Shown here in pieces: positions 18,784-26,185 of a stretch of DNA of 64,000 nucleotides; positions within the stretch are counted from its first letter, which is position 1; each line of letters begins with the position of its first letter. Where the stretch lies: NCBI RefSeq assembly GCF_002155965.1, contig NZ_MUMH01000018.1:1-64000 (forward strand), given 5' to 3'. The stretch comes from Allokutzneria sp. NRRL B-24872. GTDB lineage: Bacteria > Actinomycetota > Actinomycetes > Mycobacteriales > Pseudonocardiaceae. Below the pieces are notes generated by a model. The model was given only the letters and a program-made list of their open reading frames with translations. It did not search any database and was not told the origin of the DNA. A program made the position numbers and the translations under genes.

Positions 18784-19485
18784 CCCACCCCGAAACACCC
18801 CGCGAGTACGTCGAAGCTCGCGCTGTTCTGCTGGACGCGCTCGGTGCCTTGTCCGCGCATCTCGACGCGGTCGTTCTCGTCGGGGCACAGGCCGTCTACT
18901 TCCACACAGGCGCTGGTGACCTCGCTGTCGCGCCGACAACGACCGACGCGGACGTGGCACTCGCCCCCGACCTGCTGTGCGACGAGCCGCTGCTCGCCGA
19001 TGCCCTCGCCTTCCCGTGCACGGCAACAAGGTCGCTCGGCGAACGGTCGGCTTGGAGCCCGCGCTCATCGACAACGCGTGGCACGAGATCGCCGCACTGG
19101 ACCCGAGCGATTCCCGGCGAGCGCGGCTTCGGGTGGCCGGTCCCGCCGCGCTCCTGGTGGCGAAGATCGTCAAGATTGAGGAGCGCCGCGCGACGCCGCA
19201 TCGGCTCAAACCCAAGGACGGGCTCGACGTGTTGCGCCTGCTCCAGGTGATCGACATGGGCGCGAGGTCGCCGGCCAGCTGATGATGCTCGCGTCGCACT
19301 AGGTGGCCGGTGCGGTCACGGCGACCGCCTTGAAGGCGCTGGCGGAACACGGCCGGGACGCTGGAGGGCCGATCGCCTCAGCTGCCGCGGCGGCGGTCGC
19401 CGGGCTCGACGACGAGGAGCGAACCGCTCTCTCCACAGCATTCCTCATCGACGAGTTGCTCAGGGCTGCATCGAAGCACGTCTGA
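18771..19485 (+). pseudogene. Decayed nucleotidyltransferase-like (toxin) gene
   Basis: Three frames are needed to read it. Frame 1 (18771 to about 19015) encodes a nucleotidyltransferase start with V-L-V-G-A-Q-A-V-Y-F-H-T-G and T-T-D-A-D-V-A. The frame then jumps to one encoding V-H-G-N-K-V-A-R-R and A-A-L-L-V-A-K to about 19255, with roughly 40-50 expected residues missing at the junction. A second shift follows, then an in-frame TAG at 19300-19302 before the C-terminal segment ending at 19485. This is known from related wHTH/nucleotidyltransferase pairs, where the second protein is the toxin. Two frameshifts plus a stop mean no functional product. The upstream partner gene remains open. 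Confidence 0.75.
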
Positions 19486-19491
19486 ACAGCC

Positions 19492-19545
19492 CGTTCCGCA
19501 ATCGCCCTGTTCCAAGTAACGCGGAACGGCCCGATTCGCGGAACA
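19492..19545. repeat. Nested palindrome, copy 2
   Basis: Same plan as copy 1 at 17652: CGTTCCGCA, CTGTTCC, AACGCGGAACGG, then CGCGGAAC. It begins 7 nt after the stop of the decayed nucleotidyltransferase gene. The two copies bracket the unit as direct repeats; the inner palindrome has lost one arm (GTTCCAAG), as expected for a copy no longer selected as an operator. Confidence 0.75.
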
Positions 19546-19565
19546 CCTGGGCATGCGCCGCACCG

Positions 19566-19624
19566 CCAACGCCGCGTTTGGCGCGTTGAACGCACTGAAC
19601 GGGTCGTTCAGGGCCAACGGGGCC
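19566..19624. repeat. 30-bp repeat family, two units
   Basis: A degenerate 29-bp unit (19566-19594) and a full unit starting CTGAACGGGTCGTTCA at 19595. The rest of 19625-19799, up to the NADH dehydrogenase start, shows nothing that I recognise. Confidence 0.8.
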
Positions 19625-19799
19625 GGTGACTGGGGGTGGTGGGGTGATCACGGCTGGCGAATGGGCGCGGTCGAGGTGTCGAGTGGCCGGTGTGCGCCTG
19701 GCCACGTTCACCGTGCGACCTGCGGTTTCCCCGTCGTTGAGTGCCAGGACACGTGCGTTTTGCCCGGCGTTGCGCAGGTGCGGGTGCGACCATTTGTGT

Positions 19800-21125
19800 A
19801 TGGCTGCTGTGAGGTCTCAACCCACTCGCATTCTGGTCGTCGGCGGCGGTTACGTCGGCATGTACACCGCGCTGCGGCTGCAGTCCAAGCTGAAAGCCGG
19901 TGAAGCCTCGGTCACCGTCGTCGACCCCCAGCCGCACATGACCTACCAGCCCTTCCTCCCGGAGGCGGCGGCTGGTTCCATCGAGCCCCGGCACGTCGTG
20001 GTCCCGCTGCGCAAGGCGCTCAAGCGCTGCCACGTGCTGACCGGCCGGGTCACCAAGATCAGCCACGCGGACAAGGTCGCCACGGTCGAGCTGCCGGACG
20101 GCCACGTCGAGGAGCTGGGCTACGACGTGCTCGTCTCCGCCCTCGGCTCGGTCGCCAGGACGCTGCCGATCCCGGGCCTCGCCGAGCGGGGCATCGGCTT
20201 CAAGACGGTCGGCGAGGCGATCCTGCTGCGCAACCACGTCCTCTCGCGCATGGACCTCGCGGCGACCACGGTCGACCCCGAGCTGCGCCGCAAGCTGCTG
20301 ACCTTCGTGGTGATCGGCGGCGGCTACGCGGGCATCGAGGCGCTCGCCGAGCTGGAGGACATGTCGCGCTACGCGACCCGCTACTACGAGAACATCAAGC
20401 CCGAGGACATGCGCTGGGTGCTGGTCGAGGCGACCGGCCGGGTGATGCCCGAGGTGAGCCCGAGGATGGGCGTCTACACGGTGGAGCGCCTCGCCGAGCG
20501 CGGCATCCAGGTCTACCTCGATACCCGGGTGAAGAGCATGGTCGACGGGCACGTGGTGCTCGACGACGGCACCGAGTTCGACTCGGAGACGATCATCTGG
20601 ACGGCCGGGGTGAAGGCCAACCCGGTGCTGGAGAACACCGACCTGCCGAGGGATTCGCGCGGCCGGGTGCGCTGCACCTCCACTACCCAGATCGAGGGAC
20701 TGCGCGACGCGTGGTCGGCCGGTGACTGCTCGGCCGTCCCGGACCTCGCCAAGGTCGAGCAGGACCCGCAGGCGATGTGCAGCCCGTCGGCCCAGCACGC
20801 GGTCCGCCAGGCCCGGCAGATGGCCGACAACATCATCGCGGTGCTGCGCGGGAAGCAGCCGAAGCCCTACCGCCACAAGCACGTGGGCTCGGTCGCCAGC
20901 CTCGGTCTCTACCGGGGCGTCGCGGAGCTGTTCGGGGTGCGGGTCAAGGGATTCCCGGCCTGGTTCATCCACCGGACCTACCACATGAGCCGCATGCCGA
21001 CCTTCAACCGCAAGTTCCGAATCGTTATGGACTGGACCCTGGCGCTGGTGTTCCGGCGCGAGGTCGTCTCGCTCGGGCAGATCAACGATCCGAAGGCGGA
21101 TTTCGTTCGCGCAGCTAGGAGCTGA
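19800..21125 (+). CDS. Type II NADH dehydrogenase-like FAD oxidoreductase
   Basis: 441 residues from the ATG at 19800 (no good ribosome binding site; a leaderless or very short leader is possible). FAD-binding GxGxxG in V-V-G-G-G-Y-V-G-M near 13, NAD(P)-binding V-V-I-G-G-G-Y-A-G-I-E near 163, and the S-A-G-D-C motif near 302 of the flavin reductase family. The C-terminal 60 residues are amphipathic and basic, as in membrane-attached NDH-2 enzymes, which pass electrons from NADH to menaquinone without pumping protons. Which NDH-2-like paralogue this is cannot be told from sequence alone. Confidence 0.85.
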   Translation: MAAVRSQPTRILVVGGGYVGMYTALRLQSKLKAGEASVTVVDPQPHMTYQPFLPEAAAGSIEPRHVVVPLRKALKRCHVLTGRVTKISHADKVATVELPDGHVEELGYDVLVSALGSVARTLPIPGLAERGIGFKTVGEAILLRNHVLSRMDLAATTVDPELRRKLLTFVVIGGGYAGIEALAELEDMSRYATRYYENIKPEDMRWVLVEATGRVMPEVSPRMGVYTVERLAERGIQVYLDTRVKSMVDGHVVLDDGTEFDSETIIWTAGVKANPVLENTDLPRDSRGRVRCTSTTQIEGLRDAWSAGDCSAVPDLAKVEQDPQAMCSPSAQHAVRQARQMADNIIAVLRGKQPKPYRHKHVGSVASLGLYRGVAELFGVRVKGFPAWFIHRTYHMSRMPTFNRKFRIVMDWTLALVFRREVVSLGQINDPKADFVRAARS

Positions 21126-21220
21126 CTAGAGTGCTCGGTACGGCCCGGTAGCGATCTTGTAAGGCACCCGGCGTCACGGTGGTCCGAACGGCTCGCGTCG
21201 ACAGCTCGGACAGCGGACGG

Positions 21221-21262
21221 TAATTTAAGGTTGCCTTGACATTGCGTTAGGTTGAAACCGAG
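21221..21262 (+). promoter_or_regulatory. A+T-rich candidate promoter with AGGTT repeats
   Basis: The only A+T-rich stretch between the NADH dehydrogenase and the peptide gene. It has AAGG-TTG-CCTT (21227-21237), a TTGACA (21236-21241) and TTAGGTTGAAACC (21247-21259). The TTAGGTT half site recalls DtxR/IdeR iron boxes but the full 19-bp palindrome is not there. Low confidence. Confidence 0.3.
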
Positions 21263-21322
21263 ACTACGCGAGGTGCATCACCTGAACGTGTGAGGCATCA
21301 CACCGGAGAAGAGGTGACCGCT

Positions 21323-21442
21323 ATGTCGATCAAGGAGTTGGCCGCCCTGGTCCGCCAGGGCAGGGCCGACGACAGCGCGCTCGCCGACTACGCCTCGGAG
21401 TACGCCAAGGCGCGGAAGGTCTTCCGCAAGAAGGACGACTAG
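21323..21442 (+). CDS. 39-aa peptide, candidate precursor for the adjacent ATP-grasp ligase
   Basis: Forty codons, ATG at 21323, preceded by GGAGAAGAGG (21305-21314). The peptide starts MSIKELAALVRQG, continues with a Ser/Asp/Glu/Tyr-rich part (A-D-D-S-A-L-A-D-Y-A-S-E-Y) and ends in a basic segment closing with K-K-D-D. No signal peptide, no cysteine. The stop is 2 nt from the ATP-grasp ATG, so the two are translationally coupled. Small peptides next to ATP-grasp ligases of this type are often graspetide precursors (side-chain ester or amide macrocycles between Ser/Thr/Lys and Asp/Glu); donors and acceptors are available here. It lacks known graspetide leader motifs, so modification is inference. 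A small helical partner protein is the alternative. Confidence 0.65.
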   Translation: MSIKELAALVRQGRADDSALADYASEYAKARKVFRKKDD

Positions 21443-21444
21443 AG

Positions 21445-22620
21445 ATGTCGAGTGTCGGGTGGGAGCAGGAGGGCGCCCTGTTCCCACCCCACCAGCCGGC
21501 CACGGAGCCGGCTGCCTCCGCGACCACGCCTCCAGCGGCTCCCGCTCCGACCACGACCTCACCTCGGCCCGCTCCGCTGCTGCTGCAGGGCCAGGACTAC
21601 TACTACCGGTCCCCGAACACCTGCCTGGACTTCCAGGAGCGCGTGCACGAGATGGGCCTCGTCGACGACGACGGGGACCCGGTGCCGTGCGTGCTGGTGC
21701 TCGCCAGGGCCGCCGACATGGAGATGAACGAGCTCTCCCTGGCGCTGGCCGAGCGCGGCATCCGGATGGCCCGCGTGGACGCCGACCGCTGCCTCAACCT
21801 CGCGCTGACCGTCTACACCGACGCCCCGCTGATCGAGCTCGACCAGCGGCTGCTGCGGCCGATGCTGGTGTGGCGCAGGCACTTCGACCTCACCGCCGTC
21901 CCGGTGGACCCGCGCACGATCAACGGCTCGTACTCGGTGGACCAGTGGCGCTCGGTGGCCAACTGGCTCTCCGGCCGGACCGATTGGGAGCACGTCAACC
22001 CGACGCGGGCGACCTGCCACCTGGACCGGCTCACCCAGCTCACCGACGCGCGGGCGTTCGGCTTACGCGTGCCCAGGACGGCCGTGACCACCCAGCCGGG
22101 GCGCAGCAGGCCCGGCGGCGGCCAGTGCATCGTCAAGACCGCGGGGCACCACCTGCTGGAGCCGAGGCCCGGCGCGCTGCACGGGCTCTTCCCGCGCCCG
22201 CTGGACACCAGCAGGGCCGGGGACGTCCCCGAGCCCGCCCCGGTGATCGTGCAGCAGTACGTGAACTCCGAGGGCGAACTGCGGGTCTTCGTGGTGGGCG
22301 AGAAGCTCATCGCCTACCGCGTCGACAAGCTCGACCCGGCGCAGCTGTGGGTCGACCCGGACGCGGTGACGGTCACCAGGGCGGAGATCCCGGACGCGCT
22401 CGCACAGCGGCTGCGCGCGCTGGCGCGGCACTGGCGGGTCCAAGTCGCGGCCTTCGACCTGCTGGTGACCGGCTCGGAGCACGTGTTCCTGGAGGTCAAC
22501 GTCAGCTGCGACTGGCGCTGGTTCGAGCACCGGGCGGGCAGCTCCGAGGTGTCCGAGGCAGTGCACGAGTGGGTCGCGACCAGGTTCGCCGAACTGGGTG
22601 CCGCCCGGGGCACGCGCTGA
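21445..22620 (+). CDS. ATP-grasp ligase, graspetide/RimK-like
   Basis: 391 residues. A Pro/Ala/Thr-rich N-terminal 45 residues precede a pre-ATP-grasp domain (about 60-180, with V-W-R-R-H and a W-E-H-V-N-P-T segment) and the ATP-grasp fold (about 190-385): nucleotide-binding Q-C-I-V-K-T-A, hinge Q-Q-Y-V-N-S-E-G-E-L-R-V and metal-binding F-L-E-V-N-V-S-C-D-W-R-W-F-E near 350. The last motif matches the E-x-N-x-x-x-x-W-x-W-x-E pattern of MvdD/TgmB-type RiPP ligases. Such enzymes phosphorylate a carboxylate and join it to a nucleophile. The 39-codon gene upstream is the obvious candidate substrate. Contains a rare TTA codon at 22063. No transporter or protease gene is adjacent. Confidence 0.75.
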   Translation: MSSVGWEQEGALFPPHQPATEPAASATTPPAAPAPTTTSPRPAPLLLQGQDYYYRSPNTCLDFQERVHEMGLVDDDGDPVPCVLVLARAADMEMNELSLALAERGIRMARVDADRCLNLALTVYTDAPLIELDQRLLRPMLVWRRHFDLTAVPVDPRTINGSYSVDQWRSVANWLSGRTDWEHVNPTRATCHLDRLTQLTDARAFGLRVPRTAVTTQPGRSRPGGGQCIVKTAGHHLLEPRPGALHGLFPRPLDTSRAGDVPEPAPVIVQQYVNSEGELRVFVVGEKLIAYRVDKLDPAQLWVDPDAVTVTRAEIPDALAQRLRALARHWRVQVAAFDLLVTGSEHVFLEVNVSCDWRWFEHRAGSSEVSEAVHEWVATRFAELGAARGTR

Positions 22621-22730
22621 GCGGTCATCCGCCGGATGGCCGGTCCGCCGCGTTACAGAAATTGGGCCTCATGGGCGACTTGTCACGTACGGCTCCCGCA
22701 AAGCGGGGTTGATTGTTTAGGCTGCCCGCT

Positions 22731-22807
22731 GCCCCCGTAGCCCAATCGGTAGAGGCAGGCCCCTTAAAAGGGTCAGAGTGTCGGTTCGAATCCGATCGGG
22801 GGCACCA
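22731..22807 (+). tRNA. tRNA with anticodon UAA (Leu codon UUA), short variable loop
   Basis: 77 nt including an encoded CCA. Acceptor stem GCCCCCG/CGGGGGC with discriminator A; T arm GTCGG-TTCGAAT-CCGAT; anticodon stem GGCCC/GGGTC with loop CTTAAAA, giving U33, anticodon UAA and A37. The variable loop is only five bases (AGAGT), a class I body, whereas bacterial leucine tRNAs are class II with a long variable arm. The D stem is weak (a C-A mismatch). By anticodon it reads UUA, but its charging identity is uncertain. Confidence 0.8.
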
Positions 22808-23059
22808 TCGCGACGCCGGTCCGAATGCTCGGACCAAGATCGTCCAGAACCCTAGCAGAATCCTTTCGTCGCTGGTCAGCGGCCCACTTTGCGATCACTG
22901 CACGTAGCACCGGCCGCGCGTTGATGATCTTGCTGGGGCGCACTCGTCCGGGTGTGCCGAGCACGGATCGTGAACCGGGCTCGGGTGATCACCGGGTTCG
23001 GCCGGGGGTGAACGGTGCCGAGAGAGCGACCGGGTGATCTCGATCACGACTCCGGCGGG
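22808..23059. other. 252-bp intergenic stretch without recognised feature
   Basis: Between the tRNA and the stop of pqqB. I see no reading frame with protein-like composition, no strong hairpin and none of the repeat families found elsewhere in the window. Confidence 0.5.
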
Positions 23060-23974
23060 TCACAGTTCGAAGGCGGTGCCGTCCGGCGGAGCCTCGACGC
23101 CCGCCGCCGCCAGCTCCGCGTGCTCCGGGGAACCGTTGTCCAGCACCGGGTTGGTGTTGTTCAGGTGCGTGTAGAGCCGCCGCGTCCCCGGATGGGCGCG
23201 CAGGGCTTCCAAGCTGCCCTCAGGGCCGCTGATCGGGATGTGCCCCATGGACTTCTGCTCCCCACCGCCGACCGCGCTCCCCGTCGCGCCGGGCATCTCC
23301 TGCGCGGAGTGGAAGGTGCCGTCCAGGATGACGCAGTCCACGCCGGACACCAGCTCGTCGAATCCTTCCGGCCACGAAGCCAGGCAGGGCGCGTACAGCA
23401 GCGCTCCGCCGGTCTCCGGGTCGCTGATGCGGTACGCGCACACCCAGGGGCCCTCAGCGGTCGACTCGGCCGCGTAGCGCGGGCGTTTGCCGCTCACCGG
23501 GATCGCGGTCACCAGCAGCCGGGCGCCGCCGGGCTCGACGACCTCGAACTCCGCGCCGGGCTCGGCGATCTCCCAGTCCCACTGGCGATAGCGCGCCACC
23601 ACTCCACGCACGCCGAAGTCGTGTTCGAGCGCGTGCGCGACGGCGGGGGGAGCCCAGACGCGCAGGCCGCCGCCCTCGCGCAGCATCAGCAGGCCGAGTG
23701 TGTGGTCCAGTTCCGCGTCGGTGAGCAGGACTCCGCTCAGCGGGGTGTCACGCGGACCGGGACCGGGCGTGAACTCGGGAGTGGACACGATCTGCGCGCG
23801 GATGTCGGGGGAGGCGTTGACCAGGAACCACCCGCGCCCGGTCGGGCTCACCGCGATGCAGTCCTGGGTGCGCGCCGGGACGTCGCCCGCGCGGCACGCG
23901 GCGCACATCCGGCACGCGCAGTTCCACTGCGGGAAACCGCCGCCCGCTGCCGTTCCGAGCAGGACCACCTTCAT
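23060..23974 (-). CDS. pqqB: PQQ biosynthesis protein PqqB
   Basis: 304 residues, ATG at 23974 overlapping the pqqE stop (ATGA). A metallo-beta-lactamase-fold protein with the PqqB N-terminus V-L-L-G-T-A-A-G-G-G-F-P-Q-W-N-C and C-x-x-C cysteines near 20-27 that bind a structural zinc in the family. T-D-A-E-L-D-H-T-L-G-L near 106 and T-H-L-N-N-T-N-P near the C-terminus are also family blocks. PqqB is reported to hydroxylate the Glu-Tyr intermediate. Last gene of a pqqA-C-D-E-B operon. Confidence 0.92.
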   Translation of the reverse strand: MKVVLLGTAAGGGFPQWNCACRMCAACRAGDVPARTQDCIAVSPTGRGWFLVNASPDIRAQIVSTPEFTPGPGPRDTPLSGVLLTDAELDHTLGLLMLREGGGLRVWAPPAVAHALEHDFGVRGVVARYRQWDWEIAEPGAEFEVVEPGGARLLVTAIPVSGKRPRYAAESTAEGPWVCAYRISDPETGGALLYAPCLASWPEGFDELVSGVDCVILDGTFHSAQEMPGATGSAVGGGEQKSMGHIPISGPEGSLEALRAHPGTRRLYTHLNNTNPVLDNGSPEHAELAAAGVEAPPDGTAFEL

Positions 23975-25059
23975 CGGACTCTCCCGGGCGCGCGCATCGT
24001 GAGTTCGACGTCGACCGTCGGCTGCTCGGCGAGGATCTCGTCGACCAGGCCGCGGTTCGGTGACAGGGAGCAGACCGGGTCGGTCGCGGTGGCGTCCCCG
24101 GTCAGCAGGAACGCCTGGCACCGGCAGCCGCCGAAGTCGGTGTCCTTGCGCGGACAGCCCCGGCACGGCTCGCTCATCCAGTCGGTGCCGCGAAAAGCGT
24201 TGAAAGAACTGGAGGAGTACCAGATCTCCGCGAGCGGAGTGTCCACAATGGACGACAGTTCGAGCGTGGTGATCGCGGTGGCGGCGGGACAGGGGAGCAC
24301 GGTGCCGTCCGGCGCGACGGTGAGCTGTCTCGCGCCCCAGCCGTGCATGCAGGGCTTCGGGTGCGCGTCGGCGTAATCGGCCACCACGTACACGATCTGC
24401 ATCTTGCCCGCGAGCCGTTCGGTCGCCTCGCGCACGATCGGCTCCGCCGCGTCGAGCTGGTCCCGCGTCGGCATCAGCGCCGTGCGGTTGCGCAGAGCCC
24501 AGCCGTAGTACTGGGTGTTGGCGAGTTCGAGCCGTTCCGCGCCGAGTCGTTCCGCGGTCGCGATCAGCTCAGCGATCTCGCCGTGGTTTCTCCTGTGCAG
24601 CACGGTGTTCACCGTCAGCGGCACCCCGACCTCGGCCACCGCCTCCGCTGCGACGAGCTTGTGCTTGAACACCCGTGCGCCCGCGATGGCGTTGTTGTTG
24701 GCCTCCGAAGCGCCCTGGAGGGAGAGCTGCACGTGGTCGAGGCCGCGCTCGACGAGATCAGCCAGGCGCGGAGTGGTCAGGCCGACGCCGGAGGTCACCA
24801 GGTTCACGTAGCAGCCGAGGCTCCTGGCGTGGCTGACGATCTCGGGGAGGTCGGTGCGCGCCAACGGTTCTCCACCGGAGAGGTGGACCTGGAGCACGCC
24901 GAGATCGCGCGCCTGGTCGAGCACTGAGCACCACTGCTCGGTGCTCAGTTCCTGTTGGCGCGCAATGAGTTCGAGTGGGTTGGAGCAGTACGGGCAGTGC
25001 AGGGGACAACGATGCGTCAGCTCGGCGAGCAGGCCAAGAGGAGCGGCTGCTTCCGGCAC
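23971..25059 (-). CDS. pqqE: PqqA peptide cyclase PqqE (radical SAM)
   Basis: 362 residues. The radical SAM cluster motif C-P-L-H-C-P-Y-C at 18-25 and the G-G-E-P motif near 62-65 are intact, and C-terminal cysteines (including C-R-G-C-P near the SPASM region) can hold auxiliary iron-sulphur clusters. PqqE joins the Glu and Tyr side chains of PqqA by a carbon-carbon bond, in complex with PqqD. Start ATG touches the pqqD stop. Confidence 0.93.
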   Translation of the reverse strand: MPEAAAPLGLLAELTHRCPLHCPYCSNPLELIARQQELSTEQWCSVLDQARDLGVLQVHLSGGEPLARTDLPEIVSHARSLGCYVNLVTSGVGLTTPRLADLVERGLDHVQLSLQGASEANNNAIAGARVFKHKLVAAEAVAEVGVPLTVNTVLHRRNHGEIAELIATAERLGAERLELANTQYYGWALRNRTALMPTRDQLDAAEPIVREATERLAGKMQIVYVVADYADAHPKPCMHGWGARQLTVAPDGTVLPCPAATAITTLELSSIVDTPLAEIWYSSSSFNAFRGTDWMSEPCRGCPRKDTDFGGCRCQAFLLTGDATATDPVCSLSPNRGLVDEILAEQPTVDVELTMRAPGRVR

Positions 25060-25325
25060 TAGGCCACCTCCACGACGTGCCGTTCCACGAAGCGCGCCAA
25101 CACCTTCTGCACGTCCTCGATCCGAACGCCCTTGTAGGTGTCGGAGAGCGCGGTGACGATCTCGGAGACCGTGCGCTCGCCGTCGCAGAGTTCGAGCACG
25201 GCCACCGCCGTCGCGTTGGGCATCAGCACGCCCTCCGGGAACAGCAGGACGTGCGCCTGCCGGACGCGGTCGAAGCTCAACCGCACCCCGCGCCGGTGCC
25301 TCGGTCGCTGGTCAGGCCCGATCAC
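25059..25325 (-). CDS. pqqD: PQQ biosynthesis peptide chaperone PqqD
   Basis: 88 residues from the GTG at 25325, inside the 3' end of pqqC (14-nt overlap). R-P-x-x-R-R-G-V-R-L start and a winged RRE fold with L-L-x-P-E-G-V-L-M-P-N-x-T-A and L-C-D-G-x-R-T-V-x-E-I, the PqqD signature. It binds PqqA and presents it to PqqE. Confidence 0.92.
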   Translation of the reverse strand: MIGPDQRPRHRRGVRLSFDRVRQAHVLLFPEGVLMPNATAVAVLELCDGERTVSEIVTALSDTYKGVRIEDVQKVLARFVERHVVEVA

Positions 25326-26016
25326 GTTGCACCCCAGCGAGTTCGAGGGCGTCGAGGATGCTCCACAGCACGTCGCACTTGAACGACAGCGCCCGCACCG
25401 CGAGGTCCTGCTGCTCACGAGTCACGCAGTGCTTCACGACGAGGTCCAGCGTCTGCTTGCCCTCACCGGAAACCGCCTCGATGCGCGTGGTGAAGTACGC
25501 CAGGTCCGCGCGGTCGATCCAGTCGTAGTTCGCCAGCATGTCGGTCACTCGGCGCCGCATCAAGTGCCCGGAGAACATCTCGGTGAGCCCGGACGCGACG
25601 GCCTCCACCCACGGCTTGCGCCGGGCGAAGTCCACGTAGGCGTCCACGGCGAAGCGCACCCCGGGCAGCACGTGCCGCTGGTCGAGCACCTCGTCCCGGG
25701 TCAGCCCGACGGCCTCGCACAGCCGCAGCCACTTCTCCGCTCCACCCTCGCCGTCGGCGGCTCCGTCGTGGTAGACGATGCGGTCCACCCACAGTCGCCT
25801 GACCTCGGCCAAGGGGCAGTTGGAAACGATCGCCGCGTCTTTCTGCGGGAGCACGCACTGGTAGTACCAGCGGTTCGCCGCCCACATCCGCAACTCGGAC
25901 CGGCTCAGTTCACCCGAATGCAGTCTGTGGTGAAAAGGGTGTGATCCCCAGTAGCGTGGAGCCAGTCCGCGTAATGCGGTTACGAATTCTTCTTCCGACA
26001 GCATTTCCGTGCTCAC
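25312..26016 (-). CDS. pqqC: Pyrroloquinoline-quinone synthase PqqC
   Basis: 234 residues from the GTG at 26016, which has GGGAG upstream; an ATG four codons later is less well placed. Heme-oxygenase-like all-helical fold; H-P-F-H-H-R-L near 26-32 and N-R-W-Y-Y-Q near 47-52 are PqqC active-site blocks. Catalyses the last step, oxygen-dependent ring closure and eight-electron oxidation to PQQ, without a cofactor. Preceded by an intrinsic terminator that separates it from pqqA. Confidence 0.92.
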   Translation of the reverse strand: MSTEMLSEEEFVTALRGLAPRYWGSHPFHHRLHSGELSRSELRMWAANRWYYQCVLPQKDAAIVSNCPLAEVRRLWVDRIVYHDGAADGEGGAEKWLRLCEAVGLTRDEVLDQRHVLPGVRFAVDAYVDFARRKPWVEAVASGLTEMFSGHLMRRRVTDMLANYDWIDRADLAYFTTRIEAVSGEGKQTLDLVVKHCVTREQQDLAVRALSFKCDVLWSILDALELAGVQRDRA

Positions 26017-26033
26017 CGAACTCCCAACAGCAG

Positions 26034-26085
26034 AAAAAACCGTGCGTCGCGACCAGACCGCCGCCAGTTCAGGTCGCAACGCACG
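26034..26085 (-). terminator. Terminator/attenuator between pqqA and pqqC
   Basis: Stem 26041-26054 with 26072-26085 (14 bp, one mismatch), followed on the minus strand by GTTTTTTC (26040-26033). It comes 11 nt after the pqqA stop and 17 nt before pqqC. Partial read-through would make far more pqqA than pqqCDEB transcript, as is known for other pqq operons. Confidence 0.8.
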
Positions 26086-26095
26086 GCGCTCGTCG

Positions 26096-26185
26096 TCACC
26101 GGGCCGCGTAGGCGGTGACCTCCATCGGAGTGTCGTACTCGACGAAGTCGGGCATGACCCACTCAAGGTGTTCGGTGTTCTCCAC
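26096..26185 (-). CDS. pqqA: PQQ precursor peptide PqqA
   Basis: 29 residues from the GTG at 26185 (GGGAG 6 nt upstream); the first codons could be trimmed to the internal ATG (Met11). It ends F-V-E-Y-D-T-P-M-E-V-T-A-Y-A-A-R, containing the invariant E-x3-Y (Glu22, Tyr26) whose side chains become the PQQ skeleton. Usual length is 22-30 residues. Located directly upstream of pqqC in the same orientation. Recognised by motif and context. Confidence 0.88.
   Translation of the reverse strand: MENTEHLEWVMPDFVEYDTPMEVTAYAAR

Noticed and set aside
21221-21262. DtxR/IdeR iron box upstream of the peptide gene
   Set aside because: Only TTAGGTT half-site similarity; the full 19-bp palindrome is absent, so listed just as a weak promoter region.
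22731-22807. Reading the tRNA as tRNA-Lys
   Set aside because: Centring the seven-base anticodon loop on the five-pair stem gives UAA, with U33 and A37 in place; CUU or UUU would need a shifted stem that does not pair.
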